Assembly (NCBI GenBank): GCA_900660155.1
Contig: CABFPE010000318.1
Location: 334,065 to 398,064, forward strand
Direction of reading: 5' to 3'
Origin: Hofstenia miamia
Taxonomy: Eukaryota > Xenacoelomorpha > Acoela > Hofsteniidae
Length of the DNA: 64,000 nucleotides
Below are positions 1 to 11,148 of the stretch, piece after piece. Both the position numbers and the translations under genes were made by a program. Under the pieces are notes generated by a model. That model did no database searches, was not told where the DNA came from, and was given only the letters and a program-made list of their open reading frames with translations. Within the stretch, counting starts at the first letter, position 1, and every line of letters starts with the position of its first letter.

Positions 1-799
1 GATAAGATCTTTCAAAATTTGGGGCTTCAAACCGGCAGAGCCAGCAGCAGAATCAGGAGGAAAAGAGTTAATATAATTTTTGACAGCCCCAAAATTTTTT
101 CTGCAGAAGTTTCTAAATTTTTAAAAACCCTAACTGAATTTTTTTGAGGGTGCTTACTGAGGAGATTATTGTAAACATCCATGTTACACTCAGCAACAGA
201 ATCATCACTACTAATAATACGAACAGCCCCTTTAATATCACCACTTTCAATTTTGTTTGAAATCAGTCGATTTTGCGAAATATTTTTTGATTTCTTTGGC
301 TTATGTTTGTTTAAAGTTTCATTAACATCCACAGAGAAGCTGAAATTCTTTATTCTTTTATTCAAAATATTAGTTAAATTTGCTTTATTTTTTCCGGAAC
401 GCTCGGGTAATTTCAGTACCTTCTTAGATAATACATTAACTTTTGCCAATGTTCCTCAGAGTCGGGTGTTTTCAAAATATCGTTTAGGCATTTTATGAAA
501 AGTTCAGCCAGGCATTTCCGAGAACCTTTTGGTACTCTATTTAAGGTGGGCACACGGTGTTTTATGAAGGTCAAAAAATTGTTATTAATATTTGGTTCAG
601 AAGTACTTAGCTTTGTAAGATGGGTTTTCAGAGAGAGATCGGATAATTGCTGTGTGAGTGCCGTACTGCTCAGATCCAATGTTGGATTTGCTGTGTAACT
701 TTCGTACTGCTGTGTTACATTATCATCTCTGCTTATTCTCTTTATAAAATTTCCATTTTCATCTAAACCAATTATTTCTTTTTTCTTTTTTGTTTTCAT
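1..799 (-). mobile_element. Retroelement with reverse transcriptase (5' part), LINE-like
   Basis: Minus-strand coding matter begins near 799 and runs off the left edge. Seen: a start followed by a segment reading RVPKGSRKCLAELFIKC, then KVLKLPERSGKNK, then SGDIKGAVRIISSDDSV and YNNLLSKHPQK. At the edge comes SFPPDSAAGSAGLKPQILKD, which matches the entry into a reverse-transcriptase domain (family pattern SFPPGSAGGPDGLRPQ.LKDL). This order is what I know from animal RT proteins of non-LTR type, where an N-terminal VPKGAR block and an S.D...GA.R..SSDD block precede the RT. The copy is broken in about two places. The exact clade (CR1-like or another RT lineage) cannot be fixed from this part, and the rest of the element lies outside the window. 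Confidence 0.75.
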
Positions 800-1379
800 A
801 TTTATTCTATATCATAGCTATTTTTTGTGATGTAAAGATTTTCAAAAATCCTTTATCAATTTGTAAATTTTTAGAATTTATTGTATATAACTACCATGAC
901 TATTAAAAATAGTTTATTCATGAATATGAATTGAATGCTTAAAAAATCAAGCTAAATGAATTATTCTTCTTAAAAAAATATCATTTCAAAAACTATGTTA
1001 GTCCTTAAATGGTAAACTAATTCCAGTTTTTCAGATTTGTATACATATTACTTTCATAATAGCTTTACTTTCATAATTGCTTTATAATTAGAACTTTCAA
1101 CAATACCAGTAAACAGGGTTTAGAATTCACTTAACTCATTATTTGGGGTTTTTAATAGTTTGAGTTGGAGTATCAAATTAGCTTAATAACATGAAAATTT
1201 ATATCAAAAAATACATCTTTTGCCAATATGTATTTCAAAGATTCCAAAAGATGCAAAATTTAAGGTATATTACTGTTTGGCAAAAAATCAAAACTATTTT
1301 ACTAGGATGTTGAAATCGGGATGAGTAAAATTTGCTGCTATCCATAGTTATGCGATACCAAATACGCCAACAAAACTAC

Positions 1380-2720
1380 AAACTTTCATAGGCATGTGTG
1401 GTTTCTATTCCAGATTTGTGCGGAATTTTGTTGAGATTGCTCAACCACTATACGAAAAACAATTGAAGTTCCCCAAGCCGATCTTGAAAAAGTGGAGTGA
1501 CTTGCATTACCAATATTGTAACCAACGCTTTGAGAAAATTGATGAAAACTCAATACTCTTGCCAAAATTTCAGTTCCAAACAGTTGTCACCGCTAATACA
1601 ATGCCAGATGTTAGTGACGAGGAAGGAGATATAATATCAATACACCATAACGCAAGGAATTTTTTTGTTGAGCAAAATTGGTGGCAGCAGGGCATAGAAT
1701 ATCGTAGGAAATTAAAAAAATTATTGATAATTGCAGTAAATGTGAGAACAAATCATATACACTTTTTTTATAAGAACCAGTAAATTTTTGCTTAAGCTCA
1801 GCTGTTCTTATTTTTTTGCACTTTGAGCCTTAAATTGTTTTTACTTTGTTCTTATTTTTTCTAAGGTAAAATCCAGTTTTGGCTATTTACTTTATTTTTA
1901 GTTTATGTGCAGCTCAGAAAAATGATATTTTTCACAGGAACTTTCGAATTTTTTTCATTTCATTCTGAGCATTAAGTACGTATGCAACAAGAAAAGCCCT
2001 TTTGTTTGATTCCCTTACGTTTAGTATTTTTAAACTTTTGGAACTGTAAATAGGTATCTTTTTTACTATTCATTGAAAAACTCAAAACAAAAAACTATTT
2101 TTTAAATACTTTCAGCCTCACTACTGTTCTTAAATTGTTCTTACTTTTTGGCATTTTTGAGCCTCATTGTTCTTATAAAATTGTTCTTATAAAAAAAGTG
2201 TAGACAATCTAAAGGTTTTCCAAATGATCTTGCAAATTTGTTTGTGTGGATTTAGTGGGTCCTTTGAGAACAGATACACATGGCCAACTGTATTTCCTAA
2301 CAATGCTAGATCTTGGATCGTGACATTCAGGTTATGTGAATCCTTTTCAATGAATTGATAAAGAAATTCAAAATCAAAAGGCCTCGTACAACAAGTTATA
2401 ATCCACAAGGGAATGGTGTTCTCTAGCGCATGCATTGTACATTAAGAGATCAAATACGAACAGCTGAGAAGAATTGGACGTCCTTATTACAAGAAATTCT
2501 TTTTTACATGAATTATTTTCGCAATTCAATACTCTTTATCTTGGTTCCCTACGTATCCTTACAACTGGCCCACTTCCAGTGTTAGCTGTGGACAACTGAG
2601 TTCTCATTTGAAGTGTCGTCAATTTATCCATTCCAATGTTAATGTCCCTTTAGATTCTTTGTTGCTACGTTTTAGAGTACTCATACCAGTTTCACAGTGT
2701 ATCTCAAAACAATTGATCAA
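1380..2720 (+). mobile_element. Ty3/gypsy-type LTR retrotransposon pol fossil
   Basis: This is a heavily decayed plus-strand pol region. In order one can recognise the end of the reverse transcriptase (MCGFYSRFVRNFVEIAQPLY, matching the family's FLG..GYYRRFI.NFA.IA.PL), then a short integrase zinc-binding trace with NCSKCEQ, then integrase-core traces (GPLRTDTHGQ near 2260 and a YNPQGNG block near 2395). Between and after these the frames are scrambled. No LTR pair was recognised. The copy is old, with many breaks (at least half a dozen), and has no coding capacity left. Confidence 0.75.
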
Positions 2721-3284
2721 ATGTGTTGATAACAACGTGCACAATCTAAATTATTGAGGCGTTGCTTGGTAGTTTTATTTTGGTATTGCTCCATTCTGTT
2801 GGTAGGAGAGTGTGCTATTGTTTTGGCATTACTATTTTGTACATTCTCTAGGAATTATGTGTAGTAAACTACTAGTTGTTTAATTGTGTATGTTGTTTAC
2901 TCAGAGGAATATAGTTTCACTATTTTCGATACACTATACGGTTGTCTTAGCATAGGACAACATCACTACTTAAGAATGTCTGAGAAATTAATGCTGCTTC
3001 TAAAAAATGATCTATGTTTCGTTTGTTCTCAAATCAAAAAGGTCTGGAAATGCTTCTTTTTATGAAGTCTAGCGTTGCAAACTACGGTTATCCTGACTAC
3101 TATTCCCACGGCACATTTGATCGACACAATTCTTATTGGCTAGTTCTTTGCCTTCACTTAGCTATTGGTGTTTAATAAATAGAAAATCAAACCGTAAAAG
3201 TTAAACAGAACATTTTCTGCGTACTCGAAATATGAATGATTATATTGAAACCGTTCAAACCGTATATACACTAGAGTAATGGAG
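2721..3284. other. No gene seen
   Basis: AT-rich sequence. A short open stretch near 3095-3175 (reading NYGYPDYYSHGTFDRHN) has no splice or start support and could be part of the retrotransposon remains just upstream. Nothing else stands out. Confidence 0.5.
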
Positions 3285-3560
3285 GAGCACCTAGCCCCAT
3301 GGATCTTACGGGTCGCAGTCCCATGGGACTGGGATCTCCTACCAAAAAACTCAATGAGACTTGAACCAAAAATGAAGGAGCTGTGACTGTGAATTTCAAA
3401 ATATTACTGATAGGTTTTGCAAATTTTGATCAAAATAATTATGCTATGGGACCAATGACACAATGAGACCAACACATTTTTTGGGACTGAGATGGGATGG
3501 GACAGGACAGGAAACGAATCCAATGGAACTAAATGGGACTGGGACGAATGAAATCTTTAT
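3285..3560. repeat. Degenerate GGGAC-rich repeat
   Basis: Repeated GGGAC, ATGGGAC and TGGGAC words cluster here, including a perfect palindrome GTCCCATGGGAC near 3318. Between them lies ordinary AT-rich sequence. Similar GGGAC words recur near 63680, next to a hAT-like end, so this may be the inside of a related DNA transposon. No terminal repeats or target duplication could be assigned. Confidence 0.4.
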
Positions 3561-4244
3561 CCCGCAGAATTTCAAAATACACTTTGCATGTTGATGATAT
3601 ATTCAGTTAGCCATTTTACGACTTCTAAGAATTCCAATTCATTGTGATAAACTTTTCGAAGTTGTAAACAAAACAGTAGTTAACCCGCAATTAATACTGA
3701 TTTACTGGGATAAATTCTACGGGTGCAGAATACGTATTACCATGCGTGCTAACATAAAAATAAAAACTTAGGAATATATTTTCTCTAAATGTAAACTGCA
3801 AACCACCAAATAATAGGTAAATTAAGACGGCTTTTTTCAGAAAGAAGTTTTCCAAGATCTACTAACTTAATGCATGTAAGCAAAAGGACAAAGGCCTTTC
3901 AATCCTTTGAAAAATAAATCTCCAAAGCTGTGCTTAGCGCATTGAAGCTTGCCCCACATCAATTGAGCCTATTTAAAGTAATTTTGATGCAATAGAACCA
4001 CAATTTATTTCTTTTATATGCTACAAAAGATATAAACGGTGAATTTCTGATTTGATGCAAGTATCAAGCTGACCTAGATCTGAAGTCTAAAGCTTTGTCT
4101 CTTTCTAGTTGACTTTAAGTTGTGAATATTGCAGATAGTTGTTGGTATAACTGGGAAAAACATTTTGCTTGTATCAACCACTTTCATTAGGTTTCATTAT
4201 ATATATATATATAGTTCTAAAGGTGTCTAATTTTGATGTAGGGA

Positions 4245-4284
4245 GGGGGGCTTAGCACCCCTAGCACCTCATCTGGTGCCCCCC
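4245..4284. repeat. G/C hairpin beside TA microsatellite
   Basis: GGGGGGC (4245-4251) can pair with GCCCCCC (4278-4284), with CACC/GGTG words in the loop. It stands out as a GC patch in AT-rich DNA just after a (TA)n run (4198-4213). It could be the end of an unplaced transposon. Little more can be said. Confidence 0.4.
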
Positions 4285-4285
4285 T

Positions 4286-5040
4286 TGTGAAACCGATCTA
4301 TTTTTATTGTCTATTTTGTGCCAAAGTTAACCCATGGTTCAATATTACTTGGTACATTGTAATCAGAGGTTGCAGACAAGTTATCTCACTTACCCTAATC
4401 AATGGATCTTCGGTATAACGGATGCGGATTGGTAGTTTGGGCTAGTGATTGCATTAGATAAAACGAAAGCTTATTCAAAAGTTATAAACTTCCCTTAAAT
4501 AAAAATAAATAAGGTTATGCAATAGTAACTTAATCGTCGTTTACAATTATTGGTTCATTTAGATTGCATTTAAGTGATTTGATTGTAAAGTGCATATCAA
4601 ACCCCAGGATCTAGAATTTGCTTAAAATACTACAGAAATTCATTGTGTTTCAAAAAGAACAACAGAAAATAATTAGAGAGGGAAAAATGATACTTTCCAG
4701 TTTTTTGATGTATTCCATTATCGAAGCATAACGAAAGAAAGGCAAATATTACTCTATAAAAAGTAAAAAAATAAATGTTTGCAGGGATACATAAAGTCAA
4801 TATTTGATCAGGGTAATATTGATAATTTATTTAGTGGAGGACCTATGTCCCAATTTGCATTTACTAAAATATGACTCATACTTCTATTTTTGGATTAAAT
4901 TTGAAATGATGACGTGTGAAAGAAAACATTTAGCATTTGCTTATTACAATGGGAAATAAACAAACCAGTTTTCATTGCATAAATCACTATATAATGAAAA
5001 TGAAATTGTGGGAAACACAATATTAGAAATAAGAAATTTT
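4286..5040. other. No gene seen
   Basis: AT-rich sequence with no open stretch, splice pair or repeat that I can support. Confidence 0.5.
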
Positions 5041-5555
5041 TTATTGTAATTTATTTAATTTTTCTCGGGTTGAATTCCGTTGTTCAACACATGCACGTCC
5101 ACATGTATTGATCACATCGTGTGACATAAAATTTAGTTGACTGATTTTTTCACTGATTTCAGTCAATTTTGGTACGAGAATTATTAATTTGAATGCCATT
5201 TTACACATAAGCCCATGCTTTTTGAGAAATTTGTATTCTAAGATTGGGAAAACCTGCATAGGATTGCTTTGTTGAGTTAATGTCTATGACTATATTCGAC
5301 ATTGGGACATTGAAGTTACAACTTCCCTGCTACTAATTTCTAACAATAATTGATTAACATCAGCTTCGCTGTTGTGATGTGTCACATTGGGATCACAATA
5401 GGGAAATTTTTTTAATATACTTTTATGCCCCTTGCATACTACATAACAAACCTGACATGTGCTTATGACAACATTACTCATGCTTTCTCTGCAAATATCA
5501 TGGCTTCTTATAAATGCAAGACCTGTATAAATTCTTTTACACATGTGAATATATC
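5041..5555 (-). CDS. Possible two last exons of a Cys-rich protein
   Basis: Proposed exons on the minus strand are 5555-5323 and 5253-5041. The first follows a strong acceptor (TTGATTTTTCAG) and encodes about 77 residues including CRESMSNVVISTCQVCYVVC and a later YCDPNVTHHN. The second follows CCTATGCAG, encodes 70 residues (containing HGLMCKM and NTCGRACVEQ), and ends at a TAA that overlaps an AATAAA. The intervening 69-base intron keeps phase 0, but its donor (GTTGTA) is weak. About nine cysteines suggest an extracellular protein. The 5' exons were not found, and I do not recognise the family. A similar GLMCKM...C-x3-C ending occurs at 25291-25620. Alternative: two unrelated open frames. 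Confidence 0.35.
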
Positions 5556-6589
5556 CTGAAAAATCAACCCCTTACGAATATAGTGAGAATGCAAAAAATA
5601 TTCTGAAGCATGTTTTTAGAAATGTAGGATTTATCAGGATATTGGATCTCGACATCCAAATAATATATTCTTGGGTATTTGAAAATCAACTGTCTTTGTC
5701 ATTTGCTATTTTTGTTTGGCCTGAATAAAAAAACCACAATTTTTATCTATAAATAAGAGTTTTTTCATATATCTTGCATCAACAAAACTCTTGAACCTGC
5801 CTTTCACAGGATTGAAATCCAATACTTAAATGTACTGATGTAGAAGAAATCATGTTTAGCCTACCGAAAATTTTGAAGAAACAAATGAACTAATCAAATA
5901 GTGATTATTTCTTTCATAAATTCTTAGGGACTCCATTACCTTCCAATAGCTGCAAAGCTAAATCTTAGCATGAGACAAATAAAAAATTTTCCATTGAAGA
6001 AATGGGATATTGCCAGGAATGTTAGTTGAATATTTTCAGAAAAATTTATGTTTGTTGAACAAAGGGAAAATTACAACAACAAGTCAAGAGACTTATTTAG
6101 GAGTGTGAGTAAATCTTAAGATTTCCTATGTCATACATGTAAATCGATAGGTTCATAAATAAGTATCTCTGCCTTGGGGAATTCCGAAGCTATTATAATG
6201 TATTTTTGCACCATAGATTGTTATTGATACGATGTGTAGTCGAATTGTTTTAAATTAATGGCAAAATATTGAAGAAAAACTATTATAAAATTGAAGCGTC
6301 GCTCTAATTTTACCATAGCATAGTTGAAAAACATTATTCCTTAAATTAGACAACAAAGAGAGTTATCTACAATTATCCGAGTTCCCTTCTTTAGCTCGCT
6401 GATTCTTTAAATATACTAAAAGTAGGTAAATAGCTTTTGAGCTTGGGCTAAAAAATCGTCTACCCACTTTGATTTTTACATTAATTATAGATTGGCGTTT
6501 GTTTTTGAAATTTTGCATTTTATTGAAAAATCTTTGAAACGTATTATGACATTCTTTGCAAAAAATTTAGACTAGGCAGTTTAAAGAAA
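5556..6589. other. No gene seen
   Basis: AT-rich sequence. It may contain upstream exons of the candidate gene at 5.0-5.6 kb, but none could be identified. Confidence 0.4.
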
Positions 6590-7862
6590 AAGGCTTCTTA
6601 TGCTAAGTTAGCTTGTAAAAAATCAACAATTTGCCCTCTTATTAAATATTATGGAAAATTTTCTAAAAATATTTGTACAAATGCTTCTACAAAAAACGCC
6701 GTAGGAAGTGCACTATCCAGGAAGACAAAAAGGGAATTAAAATTACTAATTAATATTTTTAAAACTTTTTCTAGGGGGCAACTGAACCATTCTGTATAGC
6801 GACAGAGGTGAGAGATGGACATGGGCTGAGAAGCCCTTGGGACAAAGAAATGGAAAAGATTGGCCCAATATAAAAAAATTAACAATTCCGTAACAGTGCC
6901 ACAAATACATTGAATGTTATAGAAGTTATAATTATAAAGTTGAAAAATAAAATGTATATTTTGGAAATTTTACAGTAGTATCATGTAAAATGGAGGTAAT
7001 TCGGACACCTTTTTAAAGGCTTTTAAATTTTTTCGTCATTTATACTGATGCTAAAATTCTATAATCATACATGAATCACAATGGGGCGTTATTGACAACA
7101 TATAATCACCTAGTAGAAATTCGTCGGTATGATTTCCAAGATGGGTGCCAAAAATGTGGTAATTCGGACACCAACAAGTTCTATATTTAGTTTAAATCAA
7201 ATGCAAATGCTGTAAACTAACGTTAAAATGAGTCCATGTGCACTGGGCACACTTTTAAAAAATGCATTTGCTACAGATCCACTTAAACACATGTAACAAA
7301 TTGTATCCAGTCCTGTTCAGTGGACATTATGAATACGACTGAGCAGTTCGCGAATGCGTTACCTTTCTCACTTGAAGACGATGAACTAGCAGAAACTCAT
7401 GTTGTTGCATTGTCCTCCTCCCCGTCCTCGCAAATTACCTTGCTTGCTTCACCCACCGGCTTAAGAAATTGCAAGAATTCACGTCGTCTGTATTTCAGTA
7501 CAACACCTGACCAGCAACAAACGAGCGAATGATTTAGTTAGGATTTCTAATGGTGTATCCGCAAGCCAGCTCATTTAACCTATAACAAAGTTACATGGTA
7601 AATCAAACCTCACGAAAAACAGTACAACCATGTTTTTTCGGATTTCTTGAATTTCAAATACAACACAGCTGTGAATACACTGCAAAATTGTTTCGCGTTG
7701 ATCAATGTTTAACTAAAAAATGCATTTCGATTTTACTAGAAGCTTCTAACAATTGTCGTTAGTCGATTAAAGACAAAAAGTGATAAGATGTCCGAATTAC
7801 CTCATTTTACGGCACCTTTCTAAATTTCAAATTAGAATCTTCAATTTTTATCATTTTTAAGA
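6590..7862 (+). repeat. Old dispersed repeat, copy 1 (interrupted)
   Basis: The stretch 6590-6984 resembles 49150-49430 in patches: GAGATGGACATG, AACAGTGC, and a shared block ending GGAAATTTTACAGTAGTATCA against GAAATTTTACATTAGTATCA. After the DNA transposon at 6985-7810 the match resumes (TCTAAATTTCAAATTAGAATC against TCTGAATGTAAAATTAGGATC). The repeat is therefore older than the insertion. Its class is unknown. Confidence 0.5.
6985..7810. mobile_element. TIR DNA transposon (mariner/pogo-like), non-autonomous
   Basis: Terminal inverted repeats of about 22-23 bases are visible at 6985-7007 and 7789-7810, sharing GTAAAATG(G)AGGTAATTCGG, with a third direct copy of the core GGTAATTCGGACACC at 7158-7172. 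The interior holds a 70-codon open frame (7320-7532, with SLEDDELAET) that could be a transposase C-terminal remnant. It is too short to move itself. The empty site is mirrored by the related repeat at 49.4 kb. The superfamily is inferred only from the TIR style and is not proven. Confidence 0.6.
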
Positions 7863-7909
7863 AAGCATTCGAAAATAAATATATCAAATTCAAAATCGCC
7901 GCAATGTAA

Positions 7910-7915
7910 TTTATT
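7910..7915 (-). terminator. Poly(A) signal of the RGM gene
   Basis: AATAAA on the minus strand lies about 160 bases past the RGM stop codon. It is the first canonical hexamer downstream and fits a short 3' UTR. Confidence 0.6.
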
Positions 7916-8072
7916 TGAAGACAATTAAATGAAGAGAATAGGAAAATAGTAGTAATTTAACATTTTTAAATACTCTTTTAAATCATTTTTTGTAAAAAAC
8001 AAAACTGCAATAATTATGTACAAATTTAAATTTAACAATATTACGAAAGTGTCTGAGACAATGACCAAGACA

Positions 8073-8473
8073 TTAAATTGAACACATGAGACTGAAGAGA
8101 AATGATAGAAAGGCTAAGAGCCAGCTGTGGCATAGATGACAACGCAAAGCGCTACTGGTAGACTTTTGTTGGTCCTCGATCAGTGTTTCGATGTCGAAGA
8201 CACCTTTTGTATGGTGCAGTGATATGACGTCATCTTGGACAGCTGTGTTGATGTGAAGAGCGGAGTCATGACTACGCTTATGAGGGGTACGGATCACATA
8301 GTCGTATATGCATGATTCCAGTAAAAAGTCTGTAAGGCTGCTGCAGTAGGAGTAGGCTTTGCTAGTTTTAATATTATTGTCTTTTCGAAGTAATCGATTA
8401 ACAGTGGAGGAAGGAAACTGCGCAAAGTGTTCAATGCAGCCGCTGCTGCATAAAGAACCTGAATAATCGTCAC
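8073..8473 (-). CDS. RGM: RGM last exon, Cys-rich tail and GPI signal
   Basis: Residues 280-412 and the stop, after acceptor TTTGTTTTTAG. SLCSSGC matches the family's LCLRGC. SYCSSLTDFLLESCIYDYV matches the C..KLPVEDLYYQACVFDLL region. The C-terminus WLLAFLSFLFSLMCSI is a GPI-type hydrophobic tail preceded by small residues (STSSA) that could supply the anchor site. Confidence 0.92.
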
Positions 8474-11148
8474 CTAAAAACAAAAAAATAAATATAAAAC
8501 ACAAATGTAAGCCAATCAAAAATGTTATAAGTATTTTAGTAATAATAATACTCAAACAAAATAAAAAATGGCCAGTTCAAGAATTGTATAGAACAAACTA
8601 TGATTATTATGTTGTAAACATATTCAAGCAGAAATTTGTCCTTTTATCGCTTTTCATTAAACGCTGCTCCAACGATGTTAAAATTTATCATTAGATTATT
8701 TCAGTTTATCGTTATATTATATAATTCAATTAATTATAAGTCATAATCAAGTTTATATATATATATACCTGCTTCGCTTCCAACGGCCAATGAAACTGAC
8801 AACCAGGGCTCATATCGATGTAATTCGATAGTAGTATTGAGATGTCGGATTTTGAGAGTGATGTGATTCTTTTCAGAGTGAATGACAGTTGAATTGTCGA
8901 TTTCATTGCTTCCATCCTTAAAGGCCGAAGGAAGGAAGTCTATGTTGGCATAATAAGTCTTTGGTTTTGGGACACACTTGTGTTTCTTTATTAGGACAGT
9001 AATCTAAAAATGTCTGATATAATGTTTAAAGAATTTAGGAAATATATAAGATATTGCTACATACTTGTAAGAATCAAATTAAATACCGTTGTAAATCATT
9101 AAATAGGAAAATTCGTTTATATGATGAAGCTTATGGCATTGAAACTATCAATATCAATCGTCTGCTGTCAATCAACATAATTTTTTTCGAATATATTTTT
9201 AGCAGCAATCAAACTTGAGGTAATTAGTAAGTAATAAACAATACTGACCGATGACGAGTCACTAAAAATGCTTTTGCTGCAAATTTTCTTGAAATTATAT
9301 AATATACAATTCAAAACAAAAGATGCACGCTATTCGTAAATTGGCCATAGGTAATTATTTGAGTATTGACATACCGCTGAGATTTGAGAAGAACCCAGAA
9401 ACTGTCCAACACCATCTAATGTAACTTGGATAGTCAATTTGGAACTAGAGAAGAGGGGCTGAGCACCGAGCCCATTTTTACATGTTTGCATTCTATCACC
9501 GAATGTCCAGACATGTGAGGCACCAAAGATACTGCAAAACCTTTTGTGTTTGTCGGAATCAATGTGATCGGAGCAAACAGAGTCTGATGGTACAGTTGTA
9601 GAGGGAATCGGTCGAAAAATGTCATCTTTGTCGAGAAGATCGATGCAGCTTTTCGTCACTTGACTTTCTATATTTAAAACATTGTTATGAACAAACTCAA
9701 AGAAAGCCAATTTTAAGACAGATTAATTAATATAAACTACCAATCAAACTTGAAAGCTTACATAGACATATTTTCATATTTATTTTTATATAAAATCCAC
9801 AATAATTTTTATCTTCTGATGTTTTGATTGTTTCAGTAACCACTGAAGCAATTTTACATTAAAATCAAAGAGCCATGTAGGTAAACACAGTCAGGCCACG
9901 AAAAAATCGGAGTGCCAACTGTATTTGCCCGAATTGTTTTAGAAATTTTATAATTTGAATTCCCACATCATTATGGATGCAAGAAAAACGAATAGTTACC
10001 AATTTGCATTGTGTATGCATGACATTGTAGATTTTTGCAATGAATTGATCTAATTTACATGTGCAAGACGTAGAAATAAATAAAAAAATTTGCGAATTTC
10101 TAGAAATATAGGAATGTAGGAGTAGGGCCTCGGATACCCTGCGGCGCGACCATGTTGATAAAAATGAAATATTGATAAAAGATCATCTGATTAACCAATT
10201 ACTGACATTATATGAAATACACAGTTGTCAATTTACTCAAATTTTTGGCCCAACCACAAAAAAAATTTATTAGGCAGGATAAGCTCAAATAGATTATGAG
10301 TAAGTATACTCAGCAGAATTTCGGTACAACGCCTCAAATACAATGAAAATAGGCCGAAAAATCCTATGAAAAAGGAAAAACAGCTCAAACAAATAAGGTG
10401 AAACGACCCAAATTGTCACCTTTCTACACAGAAACGATGATGATTTCAAAAACTCACGTGAATTTATTAACATTGTTCGAAAGCCAATATCATTGTCACA
10501 AGACTGTCTGTTAGATTCGTAAAGCTGCTTTAAACATCCAGCGTAATTGAGTTGATCTGAGCATCTGGCTGGTCCAACGGATGGTTTCTCTTGGATTCGA
10601 TTATACATAGCAATGCAATGATCCTTTTGACAACCACTTTCCACCGCATCTTAAAGCAAACGGTTACTTAAAACTTTTAGAACACTATAAAAATCCCTGA
10701 CTTCTGCTAATTCTATCTTACAACTACAAAAACTTTTGGTAGGTAATCACAAATCCCCTAAAATACCACAAAATATGTCGAAAACCTCACAAATATAAAT
10801 AACATAACAAATACAGGGCATAGAACCTTTTTGGCTGAAAAACAGCATGAAAGGTAAACAATATTTAATATAAAATGCAAGAGTGGAAAATGATCAGAAT
10901 TTCTTACTGTGGTACAGTAAACAGATCTGGCTCGGAAGTCAGTTGGTTGTGGCTACAGAATATGTTGAATAAAAAAATATATAGTTGCTTATTAATGCCC
11001 AAAAGCTAGTTGAAAAAAAGGGTAACTTACTGGGACTCATTGTAGCAGAAACTAACGATGAATATACTGATAAAGCGATGATGAGTAAAATAGTAAATAC
11101 AGCACGATGAACCAAAGTAGCAATGACTGGCAGAACATTAAATCCCAT
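8073..11148 (-). CDS. RGM: Repulsive guidance molecule (RGM) family protein, five coding exons
   Basis: Join (minus): 11148-11031, 10649-10458, 9667-9375, 9003-8769, 8473-8073. All four introns (381, 790, 371 and 295 bases) are GT/AG and every junction keeps phase, giving 412 codons, close to the usual 420-450. Domain order: signal peptide (about residues 12-35); RGM N-terminal Cys domain (41-103); partial von Willebrand D segment from about 147 (FCSIFGASHVWTFGDR, then QTCKNG) to about 280; Cys-rich tail; and a hydrophobic GPI-anchor signal (about 392-412). Family knowledge: RGMs are GPI-anchored outer-leaflet proteins that bind BMPs and neogenin. Oddities: the FGDPH motif, cut between Asp and Pro in vertebrate RGMs, reads FGASH, and no RGD is present. 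N-glycosylation sites NST (238) and NTT (257) are visible. The ATG is the first in-frame one after a stop. No close alternative identity. Confidence 0.93.
8769..9003 (-). CDS. RGM: RGM exon, central von Willebrand D segment
   Basis: Residues 202-279 (plus one base), with acceptor TTTTTAG and donor CAG|GTATAT. ITVLIKKHKCV, then YYANIDFLPSAFKDGS and LSVSLAVG, align with the family's KLTIIFKNFQECV, ELPAAFVDGS and LTFAVRMP. The donor abuts a (TA)7 microsatellite (8754-8767), so the 5' splice site is part of a length-variable repeat. Confidence 0.9.
9375..9667 (-). CDS. RGM: RGM exon, start of von Willebrand D segment
   Basis: Residues 104-201, with acceptor AAATATAG and donor GCG|GTATGT. FCSIFGASHVWTFGDR and QTCKNG align with the family's HCGLFGDPHLRTF and FQTCKV. 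Asp and Pro of the GDPH cleavage motif are replaced by Ala and Ser. The piece between domains is acidic and Ser-rich. Confidence 0.92.
9890..10150. repeat. Possible MITE inside RGM intron 2
   Basis: The left edge GTCAGGCCACGAAAAAATCG and the reverse complement of the right edge GTCGCGCCGCAGGGTATCCG match in part (GTC, GCC, TCGGAG/TCCGAG), giving an imperfect inverted repeat around 220 AT-rich bases. No clear target duplication. The GC-rich right end is out of character for the intron. Confidence 0.35.
10458..10649 (-). CDS. RGM: RGM exon, N-terminal Cys domain
   Basis: Residues 41-103, with acceptor TTTGCTTTAAG and donor C|GTGAGT. The cysteine order in SGCQKDHCIAMYN, ARCSDQLNYAGCLKQ and RQSCDNDIGF matches the RGM N-terminal domain (C...C...C...C...C before a GIEDLM-like helix). 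This domain is the BMP-binding part in known RGMs. Confidence 0.9.

Noticed and set aside
181-698. Plus-strand open frames at 181-498 and 495-698
   Set aside because: They are antisense to the retroelement coding region on the minus strand and have no support of their own.
2187-2435. Minus-strand 82-codon frame
   Set aside because: It lies antisense to recognisable Ty3/gypsy integrase sequence.
8474-8555. N-terminal extension of the last RGM open frame starting MSIIITKILITF
   Set aside because: It is translated intron. The acceptor at 8474 and phase with exon 4 set the exon start at 8473; the apparent hydrophobic start is the polypyrimidine tract.
9434-9625. Second minus-strand frame across RGM exon 3
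   Set aside because: It is an out-of-frame shadow of the RGM exon, which is fixed by homology and phase.
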